Positions 1 to 9,144 of a stretch of DNA of 64,000 bases are shown here, piece after piece. Each line of letters opens with the position of its first letter. Position 1 is the first letter of the stretch. This DNA is from Cellulosimicrobium sp. CUA-896 (lineage in GTDB: Bacteria > Actinomycetota > Actinomycetes > Actinomycetales > Cellulomonadaceae). The position numbers and the translations under genes are program-made. The DNA is taken from positions 29,480 through 93,479 of the forward strand of contig NZ_MKKH01000005.1 of the NCBI RefSeq assembly GCF_001942335.1, in the 5' to 3' direction. Under the pieces are notes generated by a model. That model was not told the DNA's origin and did no database searches. It saw only the letters and a list, made by a program, of their open reading frames with translations.

Positions 1-405
1 ATCGCCCGGACCGCGGCCACCGCCTACGACCCCGACCAGATCGCCGCCTGGCTGGGCCCCGCCCGTCTCGACCTGACCGGCTGGGACGAGCGCCGGCACG
101 GAGCGGACACGCTCGTCGCGGAGCTCGACGGGATCGTCGTCGGGTTCTCGGACCTGCGGCCGGACGGCCTGGTCGACATGCTCTTCGTCGACCCGCGCGC
201 GGGGGGCCGCGGCGTCGCCCGCGCCCTACTCACCGCCGTCCAGGCCGACGCCCGCGCCCGCGGCATCGTGGAGCTCCGCACCCTCGCGAGCCGCAGCGCC
301 CGCCCGGTCTTCGAACGCCTCGGCTTCACCGTCGTCGCCGAGCGTCCGGACAACACCGTGCGCGGCGTCGTCGTCCCCAACACCGAGATGCGCTGCCGCC
401 TCTGA
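1..405 (+). CDS. GNAT-family N-acetyltransferase, 5' truncated by window edge
   Basis: The reading frame is open from base 1 to the TGA at 403-405, so the N-terminus lies outside the window. The visible 134 residues hold the acetyl-CoA binding part of the GNAT fold: a strand with GIVVGFSDL, then [20 protein letters not shown], whose R/G-rich loop matches motif A (V-x-P-x-x-x-G-x-G-x-A), and a C-terminal FERLGF segment typical of motif B. GNAT enzymes move an acetyl group from acetyl-CoA to an amine; the substrate cannot be told. It has no obvious link to the downstream kynurenine genes, which begin 212 bases later. Confidence 0.8.
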   Translation: MARTAATAYDPDQIAAWLGPARLDLTGWDERRHGADTLVAELDGIVVGFSDLRPDGLVDMLFVDPRAGGRGVARALLTAVQADARARGIVELRTLASRSARPVFERLGFTVVAERPDNTVRGVVVPNTEMRCRL

Positions 406-454
406 GAACTCTCGACCCGTCTTGCGGCGCCAGACGTCGGTCGATCGACTGCGC

Positions 455-523
455 CGAGATCGGCAGCAACGGTCCGGGTCGGCACTCCCGACCTGCCGAC
501 CTCGACACGAGCTGCCGATCTCG
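455..523. repeat. Quadruple 12-nt repeat element, class I, 12-7-12-7-12-7-12
   Basis: Four related 12-nt units start at 455, 474, 493 and 512, exactly 19 nt apart. The first two are direct (CGAGATCGGCAG, CCGGGTCGGCAC) and the last two inverted (reverse complements CGAGGTCGGCAG, CGAGATCGGCAG). The outer pair extends to a perfect 17-bp inverted repeat, 451-467 with 511-527. As RNA or single-stranded DNA it folds into one long hairpin: outer stem, 7x7 internal loop, inner stem, small loop. It lies between the GNAT stop and kynA, so it could end GNAT transcription, but the same architecture recurs elsewhere in other contexts. Confidence 0.8.
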
Positions 524-617
524 GCGCGGCCGCACGCACCCCGCCCACGCGCATCGCCCCTCCCGACGATGTCGCACGGTCCTGGCGGTCGTCACGTCGG
601 CGTCATACCCTCGACGG

Positions 618-1495
618 ATGGTCGACCAGCCACCGCGTCCCTCGGCGAACGAGCGCGCCCTCGAGCCCGACATCGTCACCGACCTGCGCGAGCAGATGAC
701 GTACGGGTCGTACCTGCAGCTCGACACCCTGCTGGCCGCGCAGCGGCGACCAGCACCCCGCCGCACCACGACGAGATGCTCTTCATCGTCCAGCACCAGA
801 CCACCGAGCTCTGGCTCAAGCTCGTGCTCCACGAGCTCGCCTCGGCGCGCGACCTCCTCGCCGCCGACGACCTCCCGGCCGCGCTCAAGCGCATCGCTCG
901 TGTCAAGCACATCCAGCGCACGCTCACGGAGCAGTGGTCCGTCCTCGCGACGCTCACCCCGAGCGAGTACGCGCAGTTCCGCGGTTACCTCGGCAACGCG
1001 TCGGGGTTCCAGTCGTGGCAGTACCGCGCCGTCGAGTTCGTGCTCGGCAACAAGAACGCCGCGATGCTCAAGGTCTTCGCGTCCGAGCCGGCCGCGCACG
1101 CCGAGCTCGCGCGCCTGCTCGCCGAGCCGAGCGTCTACGACGAGTTCCTGCGCTACCTCGCCCGCCACGGCCACGACGTCCCGCAGCGCGTCCTGGATCG
1201 CGACGTCACCGTCGCGCACGACCTCGACGACCACCTCGTCGAGGTGTTCCGCCGCATCTACGCCGAGCCGGACACCCACTGGTCGGCCTACGAGACCTGC
1301 GAGGAGCTCGTCGACCTCGAGGACAACTTCCAGCTCTGGCGCTTCCGCCACATGAAGACCGTCCTGCGCATCATCGGCACGAAGCGCGGCACGGGCGGCT
1401 CGAGCGGCGTCGGCTTCCTCCAGAAGGCCCTCGACCTCACGTTCTTCCCCGAGCTCTTCGCCGTCCGCACCGAGATCGGCGCGTCCCGGCCATGA
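618..1495 (+). CDS. kynA: Tryptophan 2,3-dioxygenase (frameshifted in this sequence)
   Basis: Haem enzyme that opens the indole ring of L-tryptophan with O2 to give N-formylkynurenine, the first step of the kynurenine pathway; cytoplasmic. The N-terminus carries [16 protein letters not shown], and after a shift to the next frame near 735-765 the sequence continues [20 protein letters not shown], the family signature with the haem-ligand histidine region and substrate-binding residues. [17 protein letters not shown] and [22 protein letters not shown] are also diagnostic. About 292 residues, normal for bacterial TDO. The ATG at 618 precedes the first conserved motif; no strong Shine-Dalgarno is visible. 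The stop overlaps the next start as ATGA (1492-1495), so the three pathway genes are translationally coupled. Confidence 0.9.
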
Positions 1496-2999
1496 CGGTC
1501 GTGCCCGACGGCGCCCGCCTCGTCACCGTGGACGCGTCCTGGTTCCCGGGCCGTCCGCCCACCGGCCCGACGACGTTCCTCGCCACCGCGTCCGGGCTCC
1601 ACCCCCTGAGCGACGCCGAGGTCGACGCCCACGGCGCGGCAGAGCCGCTCCACCTGCCCGGCACGCTGCTGCCGCCGTTCACCGACGCGCACGTCCACCT
1701 CGGGCTCGTCGACGCCACCGCCCTCGTCCCGCACGGCATCGCCGCCGTCCACGACCTCGGCTGGATCCCGGAGGTCGCAGCAGGTTGGGCGCGCGACGGC
1801 GACCGGGACGCACGAGCGGGCGGTGCGGCGTCGGAGGCGAATGGCGTAGAAGTCGCGCGCGAGAACGGACGGCCGAACGCTGAAGGCGACGGCGCGGCCA
1901 GCCCGAGCACCGAGGGCGCACCGCCCGCGGACCCGGCCAGCCCGAGCACCGAGGGCGCGGCGCCCGCGGACCCGGCCCCGCGCACACCGCACGTCGCGTT
2001 CGCCGGCGCCTTCCTCACCGCGCCTGGTGGCTACCCGTCCGACCGGTCGTGGGCGCCGCCCGGCTCCGTCGTCGAGATCGCGACGCCCGACGACGCCGTG
2101 GCGGCCGTCGACCAGCAGCTCCGCGCCGGAGCGTCGTTCGTCAAGGTCGCCCTCCACAGCACGGCCGGCCCGGTGCCCGACGACGCGACGCTCGCCGCCG
2201 TCGTCGGACGTGCGCACGAGCGCGGCGTCGCGGTCGTCGCGCACGCCGAGGGCCCGGGCCAGGCCGCGCGCGCGTTCGAGGCCGGAGTCGACCGCCTCGC
2301 GCACGCCCCGTTCTCCGAGCGGCTGCCCGACGCGCTGCTGCTCGCCATGGCCCGCCGGCGCCCTGGTCCGGCTCTCGCGCCGAGCACGACACCGCGCGTC
2401 GTCGAGCACGACCTGAGCGTCGCCGTGCGCCCGAGAACGACGCTCAGGTCGTGTTCGGCGGGGCAGGGGGCGGGCCGATGACGTGGGTGAGCACCCTCGA
2501 CATCCACGGCTGGGGCGCGCCGACGCCGGAGCAGGACGTCGCGATCGACAACGTCCGGCGGTTCGTCGCCGCGGGCGGCACCGTCGTCTACGGGACGGAT
2601 CTCGGCAACGGGCCGCTGCCGCTCGGCGTGAACCGTCGGGAGCTGCGTGCGCTCGCCGCCGCGGGCCTCGACGCGGAGGCGCTCCTGCACGCACTCACCG
2701 GTGATCCACCGCGACGGTCCTGGGCCCGCCGCGACCGCGCTGTCGAAGGACGCACTCCGGGCCCGGAGATGCACGTCGAGGTGCATCCCTGGGGCACGAG
2801 TGCATCCCTCGGCGCCGTCACCTACGTCCCGGGGCCACCGCCCGAGGACCTCGCCGACCTCGATCACCTCGACGGCCCGGACGAGCTCGTCGAGCTCACG
2901 CGCTGGCTCGCCGGCGCGACGACCCTGCACCTGGCCGACGTGCTGCACCCGGCGTTCGCACCGCCGTCGGGCACGACCACCCGAGAGGACGAGCGATGA
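1492..2999 (+). CDS. Metal-dependent amidohydrolase between kynA and kynU, with internal repeat insertions
   Basis: Amidohydrolase superfamily TIM-barrel hydrolase. Visible metal-site motifs: DAHVHLG (the HxH pair) near residue 64, a lysine in SFVKVALHS near 225, VVAHAEG near 251, and YGTDLGN with the late aspartate around 2590-2610. The gene is longer than usual (about 502 codons) because of three unusual stretches: a low-complexity segment with a 39-bp tandem repeat (1896-1973, [13 protein letters not shown] twice), an inverted repeat at 2403-2457, and a 68-nt repeat element at 2744-2811. A one-base shift is needed between about 2350 and 2440. The gene overlaps kynA and kynU by ATGA at both ends, so its likely substrate is a kynurenine-pathway intermediate. 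Because no KynB or AFMID-type formamidase is present, N-formylkynurenine hydrolysis is the obvious hypothesis, but that is inference. Confidence 0.7.
1896..1973 (+). repeat. 39-bp tandem repeat, two copies, inside amidohydrolase gene
   Basis: Two copies of a 39-bp unit start at 1896 and 1935 and encode [13 protein letters not shown] followed by [13 protein letters not shown]. The period is a multiple of three, so the frame is kept. It sits in a charged, low-complexity linker (about 1796-1985) that interrupts the otherwise conserved barrel sequence. Confidence 0.75.
2403..2457. repeat. 19-bp inverted repeat inside amidohydrolase gene
   Basis: Arms at 2403-2421 and 2439-2457 match at 18 of 19 positions and are separated by 17 nt. 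A further direct copy of the core CGAGCACGAC lies at 2381-2390 and an imperfect one (CGAGAACGAC) at 2432-2441. The repeat interrupts the amidohydrolase between the LLLAMARR segment and the conserved [11 protein letters not shown] segment, and the needed frameshift falls in or next to it. It resembles the other long-arm repeats in this window, but four clear units cannot be shown. Confidence 0.65.
2744..2811. repeat. Quadruple 12-nt repeat element, class I, GATGCAC type, inside a coding region
   Basis: Units start at 2744 (CGAAGGACGCAC), 2763 (CCGGAGATGCAC), 2781 and 2800 (inverted; reverse complements CCAGGGATGCAC and CGAGGGATGCAC). Spacing is 19, 18, 19, so the layout is 12-7-12-6-12-7-12, identical to the elements at 5216 and 46113, which share the same unit sequence. 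It lies within the C-terminal part of the amidohydrolase and is read through in frame as non-conserved sequence, which is what an inserted element would look like. Confidence 0.75.
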
Positions 3000-4320
3000 C
3001 CGCCATTCCCCGCACCGGCACCCACCCCGACCCGGACGCCGCAGCCCGCGCCGCGCGCGCCGCCGAGCTCGACGCCGCCGACCCGCTCGCGCGCTTCGTC
3101 GACGCGTTCGTGCCGTCCGACGACGTGATCGCCTACCTCGACGGCAACTCCCTCGGCCGCCCCACGCGGGCGTCCGCCGAGCGGCTCGCCCGCTTCGCGA
3201 CGGAGCGGTGGGGTGCGCGGCTCATCCGCGGCTGGGACGAGGAGTGGTACGAGCTGCCGCTGACGCTCGGCGACCGCATCGGCGCCGCGACGCTCGGCGC
3301 GGCGGCGGGGCAGACGTTCGTCGCGGACTCGACGACCGTCATCCTCTACAAGCTCGTGCGGGCGGCGCTCGCGGCGCCGCAGGCCGCCGGGCGCGACGAG
3401 ATCGTCCTCGACTCCGGCAACTTCCCGACCGACCGCTACGTCCTCGAGGGCGTCGCGCGCGAGCACGGGGCGACGCTGCGCTGGATCGACCCCCCGCACG
3501 ACGGCGGGGTGACGCCCGAGCAGGTCGCCGAGGTCGTCGGCGAGCGCACCGCGCTCGTCGTGCTGAGCCACGTCGCGTACCGGTCGGGGTACGTGAGCGA
3601 CGCGGAGGCGATCACGCGCGTCGCCCACGACGCCGGCGCGCTCGTGCTCTGGGATCTGTGCCACTCCGCGGGCGCGGTGCCCGTCGCGCTCGACGCGTGG
3701 GGCGTCGACCTCGCCGTGGGGTGCACGTACAAGTACCTCAACGGCGGCCCGGGCGCCCCCGCGTTCGGGTACGTGCGCGCCGATCTCCAGGACGTGCTGA
3801 CGCAGCCGATCCAGGGCTGGATGGGCAGCGCGGCCCCGTTCGAGATGGGGCCGGGGTACGCCCCGCACGCGGGAGCGCGGCGGTTCCTGTCCGGCACGCC
3901 CGCCATCGTCGGGATGCTCGCGATGCAGGACATGGTCGAGCTGGTCGCCGACGCCGGCATGGACGCGGTCCGCGCGAAGTCCGTCGCGCTCACCGAGCTC
4001 GCGCTCGAGCTCGTCGACGACCTGCTCGTCCCGCTCGGCGCGCGCGTCGCCTCGCCGCGCGACCCGGACCGGCGGGGGAGCCACGTGACCGTCGACCACG
4101 ACGCGTTCGAGGCGACGCTCCCGCTCCTGTGGGAGCGCGGTGTCATCCCCGACTTCCGGCGGCCGAACGGGCTGCGCCTCGGGCTGTCGCCGCTGTCGAC
4201 GTCGTTCGACGAGGTGCGCGTCGCGTCGAGGCGGTGCGCGACGCGCTCGTCGAGGTGACGTCCGGGCGCGTCCCGGCCGACGCGCTGGTCGACGCCGCGC
4301 CCGACGCCCCGACGCCATGA
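2996..4320 (+). CDS. kynU: Kynureninase (frameshift near the 3' end)
   Basis: Pyridoxal-phosphate enzyme that cleaves L-kynurenine to anthranilate and alanine. Fold-type I aminotransferase sequence: YLDGNSLGRPT at the start, SGNFPTDRY, HVAYRSGYVSDAEAI, WDLCHSAGAVPVALD with the PLP-binding aspartate, and CTYKYLNGGPGAPAF, where the lysine of YKYLNGG is the Schiff-base residue. The last about 30 codons move one frame near 4220, where restoring one G gives VRVGVEAVRDALVEV. Length about 441 residues fits the family. The ATG at 2996 overlaps the previous stop, and the PaaX-like gene follows after 7 bases, so this is the end of the catabolic part of the operon. Confidence 0.93.
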
Positions 4321-4327
4321 GACCCGC

Positions 4328-5187
4328 ATGATCCTCGACGACATCGACGCCCGGCCCGGGAGTGCGACGTCGCTGCTGCGCACGGTCGTCGGGCTGTGCG
4401 TGCGCGACCTCGGCGGCGCGATCGCCGTCGCGGACCTCGTGGCGCTGCTCGACGCCGTCAGGGTCCCGCCGAGCGGCGCGCGCAGCGCGATCTCGCGCGT
4501 CAAGGCGAAGGGGCTGCTCGTCGCGGAGCCGGTGGACGGCCGTCCGGGGTACCGGCTCGCGCCCGGCGCCGCCGCGATGCTCGCGCGCGGCGACCGCCGC
4601 ATCTTCGGGTACCGGCAGCAGGCCGACGACGACCCGTGGTGCCTCGTGTCGTTCTCCGTGCCGGAGGCCCGCCGCGACGCACGCCACCAGCTGCGCCGCC
4701 ACCTCGGCTGGATCGGCTGCGGCACCGTCGCCGACGGCCTGTGGATCGCGCCCGGGCACCTCGCCGACGAGGTCGAGGAGATCCTCGAGCACCTCGGCCT
4801 CCGCGACGCCGCGACGCTGTTCCCGACCGGGGCGCCGCGCACGGCCGGGTCGTTCGCCGACGCCGCCGCCCGCTGGTGGGACCTCGACCGCCTCGCCGCG
4901 CTGCACCGCGCGTTCCTCGCCCGGCACGACGACGGGCGCCGGGCTCGGGGTGGGCCGTGCCCGACGGCGCGCCGTCGCCGCGGGACGCGTTCGCCCGGTG
5001 GGTGCGCGTCGTCGACGACTGGCGCCTCGTCCCGTACCTCGACCCCGGGCTGCCGCCGAGCGCGCTGCCGCCCGACTGGCCGGGCACGGCGAGCGTCGCG
5101 CTGTTCGCGCGGCTGCGCGGCGAGCTCGCGGAGCGGGCGGCGCGCTACGTGCGGTCGGTGACGGGAGAGCCGGTCGGGCGCCGCTGA
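4328..5187 (+). CDS. PaaX-family transcriptional regulator (frameshifted)
   Basis: PaaX-type repressor: N-terminal winged helix with SLLRTVVGLCVRDLG, then VPPSGARSAISRVKAKGLL as the recognition region, a central domain with WCLVSFSVPEARRDAR and LRRHLGWIGCGTVADGLWI, and a C-terminal domain with RWVRVVDDWRLVPYLDPGLP. Known PaaX proteins repress aromatic degradation genes and respond to CoA thioesters. Seven bases after kynU, it very probably controls the kyn operon or downstream anthranilate use; the ligand is unknown. A shift of frame near 4935-4945 (a GGGG run read as GGG) splits the central and C-terminal parts. About 286 residues, normal for the family. Confidence 0.85.
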
Positions 5188-5199
5188 GAGCCCGACCGG
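5170..5199 (+). terminator. Hairpin overlapping the stop of the PaaX-like gene
   Basis: Perfect 10-bp stem, 5170-5179 with 5190-5199, and a 10-nt loop that contains the TGA. No U tract follows, as is common in high-GC actinobacteria. Likely the end of the kyn operon. Confidence 0.5.
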
Positions 5200-5215
5200 G
5201 CGCCATGGGCCGACG

Positions 5216-5283
5216 CGAGCGATGCACGTCTGCTCGAGTGATGCGCTTCCAGGTGCATCGCTCGAGCCGAGGTGCATCACTCG
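5216..5283. repeat. Quadruple 12-nt repeat element, class I, GATGCAC type (best example)
   Basis: Units start at 5216 (CGAGCGATGCAC), 5235 (CGAGTGATGCGC), 5253 and 5272 (inverted; reverse complements CGAGCGATGCAC and CGAGTGATGCAC). Layout is 12-7-12-6-12-7-12. Units 1/4 and 2/3 pair with one mismatch each, giving a hairpin with two 12-bp stems, a 7x7 internal loop and a 6-nt loop. It lies between two convergent genes, so a terminator role is possible here. Confidence 0.85.
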
Positions 5284-5295
5284 CCAGGCGCGGGA

Positions 5296-6066
5296 TCAGG
5301 CGTCGGCGTCGTGCGCCGGGAGCACGATCGTCGTCACGACGTCCGTCACCGCCGGCCTCCGCGGCGTCGAGCCGAACCCGAACCGCACGGGCGGGTCCAC
5401 GGGAGCGAGGCCGCCGAGGTCGACGCCGTCCCACGACGTCGCGGCGTCGCGCAGCGCGTGCACGTCCGTCGCGCCGTAGTGCTCGACGCGCCCGGCGCCG
5501 GCGCTGCCGCGCGTGCGGACGCCGTCGAGCAGCGCCCGGGCGACGGGGTCGGTCACGGCGGTGAACCGTCGCGACGACGCGAGCCGTTCCGGCACGGCGC
5601 GCAGCGCCCGGCCGAGCCCCGTCCGCGGCCCGACGACGAGCCGCGCCTCGAGCGGTCCGGCCACCACGAGCCACGGCGGTGGTGTGCGGGACGGCCGGCC
5701 CGTCGCCGGGCGGTGCACCCCGCCGGACGCCGCGGGGCCGGTCCGCGGCACGTCGGACAGCGGCGCCGGGTCGGACCGGGCGGCCCCGCCGCTCCCGCCG
5801 ACGGGCACGGGGGAGTCGGTGCGACCGGGGGCGTCGTCGACGCGCACGGGGACCGTCTCGACCCGGTCGAAGGAGTACGTCGACGCGACGAGCTCCGCGA
5901 CCTCGTCGGTCGGGGCGAGCAGCACGCGCTCGCCGTCGGGGTGCTCGACCATGACGTCGGCGAACGCGCCGAACGGCGACTCGTCCCAGCGCCCGACGAC
6001 GAACCGCGTCCCGGACGTGGTGCCCCAGCCGGCGATCCGGCCGGAGAAGAACAGTGCGCGCGGCAT
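5296..6066 (-). CDS. Conserved-looking hypothetical protein
   Basis: 256 residues, no signal peptide or membrane segment. The start is the ATG at 6066 (MPRALFFSGRIAGWGTTSG); longer versions run into the repeat-rich leader and are less likely. The N-terminal half (FVVGRWDESPFGAFADVMVEHPDGERVLLAP) and the C-terminal half (PWLVVAGPLEARLVVG, VDLGGLAPVDPPVRFGFGSTPRRP) look structured, with a proline/glycine-rich linker of about 50 residues between them. I do not recognise the family. It is transcribed away from the ChaB-like gene across a repeat-rich divergent region. Confidence 0.7.
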   Translation of the reverse strand: MPRALFFSGRIAGWGTTSGTRFVVGRWDESPFGAFADVMVEHPDGERVLLAPTDEVAELVASTYSFDRVETVPVRVDDAPGRTDSPVPVGGSGGAARSDPAPLSDVPRTGPAASGGVHRPATGRPSRTPPPWLVVAGPLEARLVVGPRTGLGRALRAVPERLASSRRFTAVTDPVARALLDGVRTRGSAGAGRVEHYGATDVHALRDAATSWDGVDLGGLAPVDPPVRFGFGSTPRRPAVTDVVTTIVLPAHDADA

Positions 6067-6119
6067 CTCGGCAGCGTAGGCCGGGGCCGCACCGCCCGCC
6101 CCGTGGCGCGACGTCCGCC

Positions 6120-6187
6120 ACATCGCGGACCACATCGCCGACCGCGATGTAAATCGCGACGCCGACCACATCGCCGACCACATCGCC
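6120..6187. promoter_or_regulatory. Repeat-rich divergent control region
   Basis: Between the divergent starts at 6066 and 6288. ACATCGCGG (6120-6128) pairs with CCGCGATGT (6142-6150), a perfect 9-bp inverted repeat with a 13-nt gap; CGCGAT (6143-6148) also pairs with ATCGCG (6153-6158) across GTAA. GACCACATCGCC occurs at 6128, 6164 and 6176, the last two head to tail. Such clusters often bind a regulator, but no known consensus is matched. Confidence 0.45.
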
Positions 6188-6287
6188 GACCGCGTCGTCG
6201 GGCTCCGGTGGCGAGCCCGCGCCCGGGGCGAGACGCTCGGGGCGAGGCGGCGACCGCCGTCGGACAGCGACCGCGAAGGAGGCCGAC

Positions 6288-6713
6288 GTGCCGAAGACCA
6301 ACCGCAGCGGGGACGCGAAGGAGTCCGAGATCCCGAGCACGCTGCAGCGTTCGGACGAGAAGGCGCAGCGCACGTTCGCGAAGGCGTACGACTCCGCGAT
6401 GGACGAGTACGGCGAGGCGGAGCGCGCCGCGCGCGTCGCGTACTCGGCGCTCAAGCACACGCACGAGAAGGTCGGCGACCACTGGGAGCCCAAGGACGAG
6501 TCCGGCCCGTCGGACGAGCGAGCGAAGGGCGGCGGCCCGGACGCGTCGGGGAAGTCCGCCGGCGGCGTGGACGCGAACGCGTCCAAGGAGCACCTCATGG
6601 ACGTGGCGCGCAAGCTGGACGTCCACGGGCGCTCGTCGATGAACAAGGACGAGCTCGTCGAGGCGATCCAGCGCGCGAACGACAAGGAGACGCGCGAGGC
6701 GCGCGGGGACTGA
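6288..6713 (+). CDS. ChaB-like protein with C-terminal Rho N-terminal-like domain
   Basis: 141 residues. The GTG at 6288 follows a good Shine-Dalgarno (GAAGGAGG, 6275-6282). Residues about 10-60 match the ChaB fold (IPSTLQRSDEKAQRTFAKAYDSAMDEYG, with the AARVAYSALKHTHEKVGDHW helix). After a Gly/Asp-rich linker, residues about 98-133 form a small helical SAP/Rho-N-like module (SKEHLMDVARKLDVHGRSSMNKDELVEAIQRAN). ChaB was named for cation transport regulation in Escherichia coli; in actinobacteria this two-domain form is common and its role is not established. The C-terminal module suggests nucleic-acid binding. Confidence 0.85.
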   Translation: MPKTNRSGDAKESEIPSTLQRSDEKAQRTFAKAYDSAMDEYGEAERAARVAYSALKHTHEKVGDHWEPKDESGPSDERAKGGGPDASGKSAGGVDANASKEHLMDVARKLDVHGRSSMNKDELVEAIQRANDKETREARGD

Positions 6714-6905
6714 CGCGGTCCCCCCACGGGTCGGGGGCGTCGGCGGGGTGCGCGCGGGTCATCTGATCGCCGCTCGGAGTTCACCCGGCCGACCTCTGCG
6801 GGTCATGCCGGTTCCGTAGGTTGACAGCGCTTCCCACCTCGGGTCCGGCGTCGCCACGGTGGTCCGACGGCCGTCGCCGCCGGGCCCCCGACCGTGAAGG
6901 AACCC

Positions 6906-9097
6906 ATGGACCTGCATGCCTCCGGGCGGCCGGCCGCGCTGACGCGCGCCACCGCCTCGACGCTCACCGCGTCCCTCGTGGGCGCCGTGCTCGTCGCCGC
7001 CTCCGCCACCGCGACCTCCGCCGCACCGGCCGACGTCGCACCCGCCGACGTCACGCCCGCGGCCGCCGCCGTCGACGAGTCCCTCCTCAGCACCACCGGC
7101 ACCACGTGGCGCTACCTCGAGGACAACACGAACCCCGCCGGCGACGACCCGGACCAGAAGGTCTGGACCACGACGGCGTACGACGACGCGGCGTGGAAGA
7201 CGGGCGTCGCCCCGTTCGGCGCCAAGCGCGGCCAGCCCACCGGGCTCGGGGACGCGTTCCCCGTCACCACGCTGCTCACGCAGTACATCCCGGGCACGAC
7301 GACGGACGTCCCCACGTTCTTCTTCCGCACCGACGTGGACCTCACCGCGGCGGACCTCGACGGCGTCCCGGCGTTCGAGGGCGAGATCGTCCACGACGAC
7401 GTCGCGATCGTCTACGTCAACGGCGAGGAGGTCGTCCGCCTCGGGGACGACGGGCGCGAGATCACGGAGAACCTCCAGTACTTCGGCAACAGCCGGACCG
7501 ACCCGGTGACGAGCACGTTCGTCGTCCCGGCCGACGCGTTCGACGCGGGGGAGAACACGATCTCCGTCGCGCTCTACCAGGACGCGCCGACGAGCTCGGA
7601 CATCTACCTCGACGTCCGCTCGCTCGTGCCGACGCACGGCGAGGTCCGCGACGTCGCGCTCACCGTCGGCGCCGACGAGACGCAGGCGAACGTCGCGTGG
7701 TTCTCGACCCTGCCCGGCGCGGGCGAGGTGCAGTGGGCCCGGGCGGCCGACGGCTCCGGCGAGGTCGACTGGGCGGGCGCGGCGACGTCGTCGGCCACGT
7801 CCGGGGCGTCCGCCGACGGTGCGACCTACCACCACGCCACCATGACGGGGCTCGAGGAGAGCACGTCGTACACGTACCGGGTGGGCAGCGCGGCGACGGG
7901 GTGGTCGGAGCCGGCCACGTTGACACGGGGACCTTCGAGGACGAGTTCTCGTTCCTCTTCATCGGCGACGCGCAGATCGGCGCGAGCGGCGACGTCGCGA
8001 ACGACACGGCGGGCTGGACGCAGTCGCTCGAGACGATGACCGAGCGTCACCCGGACGCGTCGTTCCTCATGTCCGGCGGCGACCAGGTGAACTCCGCCGG
8101 CAGCGCGCAGGAGTACACGGGCTTCCTCGCGCCCCGCCAGATGCAGGAGCTGCGCTTCTCCGTCACGGACGGCAACCACGACGTCGCGAGCTCCCTGTAC
8201 GACCAGCACTTCGCGACGCCGAACCTGTCGACCGAGCACCCCCGCGACTACTGGTACGCGTTCAACGACATGCTCGTCGTCACGCTCGACTCGAACTACT
8301 CGAGCGCCGCGGACATCGCGGGTCACGCCGAGTTCCTGCGCGAGGTCGTCGGCGAGCACGGCGACGCGTACTCGTGGGTCGTCGTGACGTTCCACCACTC
8401 GCTGTACAGCCAGGCGTTCCACTCGCGCGACGCCGACGTGATCCGCCTGCGCGAGGGCCTGTCCCCGGTGCTGAGCGAGCTCGGCGTCGACGCCGTGTTC
8501 TCCGGGCACGACCACATCTACACGCGCAGCCACCTCATGGAGGGCACCACGCCCGTGGTCCCGGCCGCGACGCCCGGCGTGGGCGACGTGCTCGTGCCCG
8601 ACGACGACCAGGTCCTGTACATCACCGGCAACTCCGCGAGCGGCTCGAAGTACTACGCGTTCGACGGCCAGAAGCCGTGGACGGGGCTGTGGGAGCAGGA
8701 GCGAACGCCGAGCTACTCCGAGGTCGACGTCACGCCCGAGGCGTTCACCGTCACGACGTACGAGACGGCGACCGCGCGCGTCATGGACGAGGTCACGCTG
8801 CAGCGCGCGCCGCAGGGGCCGGAGCTCGTCGCGCTGACCGCCCAGCCGCGCTGCCTCGCCGGGAGCGCCTACGTCGCCGTCCGCGCGACCAACGGCGAGG
8901 ACGTGCCGGTCGACGTCACGCTCACGACGCCGTTCGGCTCGCGCTCGGTCGCGGCCGTCGCGCCGGGGACGTCGGCCTACCAGTCGTTCCCGGTGCGGTC
9001 GACGTCGGTCGAGGCCGGTTCGGTGACCGTCACCGGCACGCTCGACGGCGCGTCGCGTGACTACGAGGTGCCGGTCTCGGCGCTGACCTGCGGCTGA
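6906..9097 (+). CDS. Secreted calcineurin-like metallophosphoesterase with shared C-terminal domain (frameshifted)
   Basis: ATG at 6906 behind AAGGA; residues 1-40 form a signal peptide ending near ATSAAPA. Next comes a Fn3/purple-acid-phosphatase-like N-terminal region, then the catalytic domain with GDAQIG, GGDQVN, GNHD, FHHSLY and GHDHIYTR, the five metal-binding blocks of the family. Hydrolyses phosphate esters outside the cell; substrate unknown. A shift near 7917 (restoring one C gives EPATFDTGTFEDEFSF) joins the two halves. The last about 85 residues (RCLAGSAYVAVRATN ... ALTCG) form a separate domain with two cysteines that is repeated at the end of the M28 peptidase at 20887. TTGACA at 6821 may be a -35 element. 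Confidence 0.88.
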
Positions 9098-9102
9098 CGC
9101 AG

Positions 9103-9136
9103 GAGCCGGGCCGGGCCTGACGCCTGCGCCCGGCTC
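9103..9136 (+). terminator. Hairpin after phosphoesterase gene
   Basis: GAGCCGGGC (9103-9111) pairs perfectly with GCCCGGCTC (9128-9136), 16-nt loop, starting five bases after the stop. No U tract. Confidence 0.45.
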
Positions 9137-9144
9137 GCGCGCCT

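Noticed and set aside
5216..5283. Simple intrinsic terminator
   Set aside because: The same 68-nt geometry occurs between divergent genes (46113) and inside a gene (2744), and there is no U tract. A terminator role at some sites is still possible.
2864..6784. Very long minus-strand open frame of about 1300 codons
   Set aside because: It runs opposite to kynU, the PaaX-like gene and others with clear motifs; its translation is Arg/Asp-rich low complexity. It is a product of high GC content.
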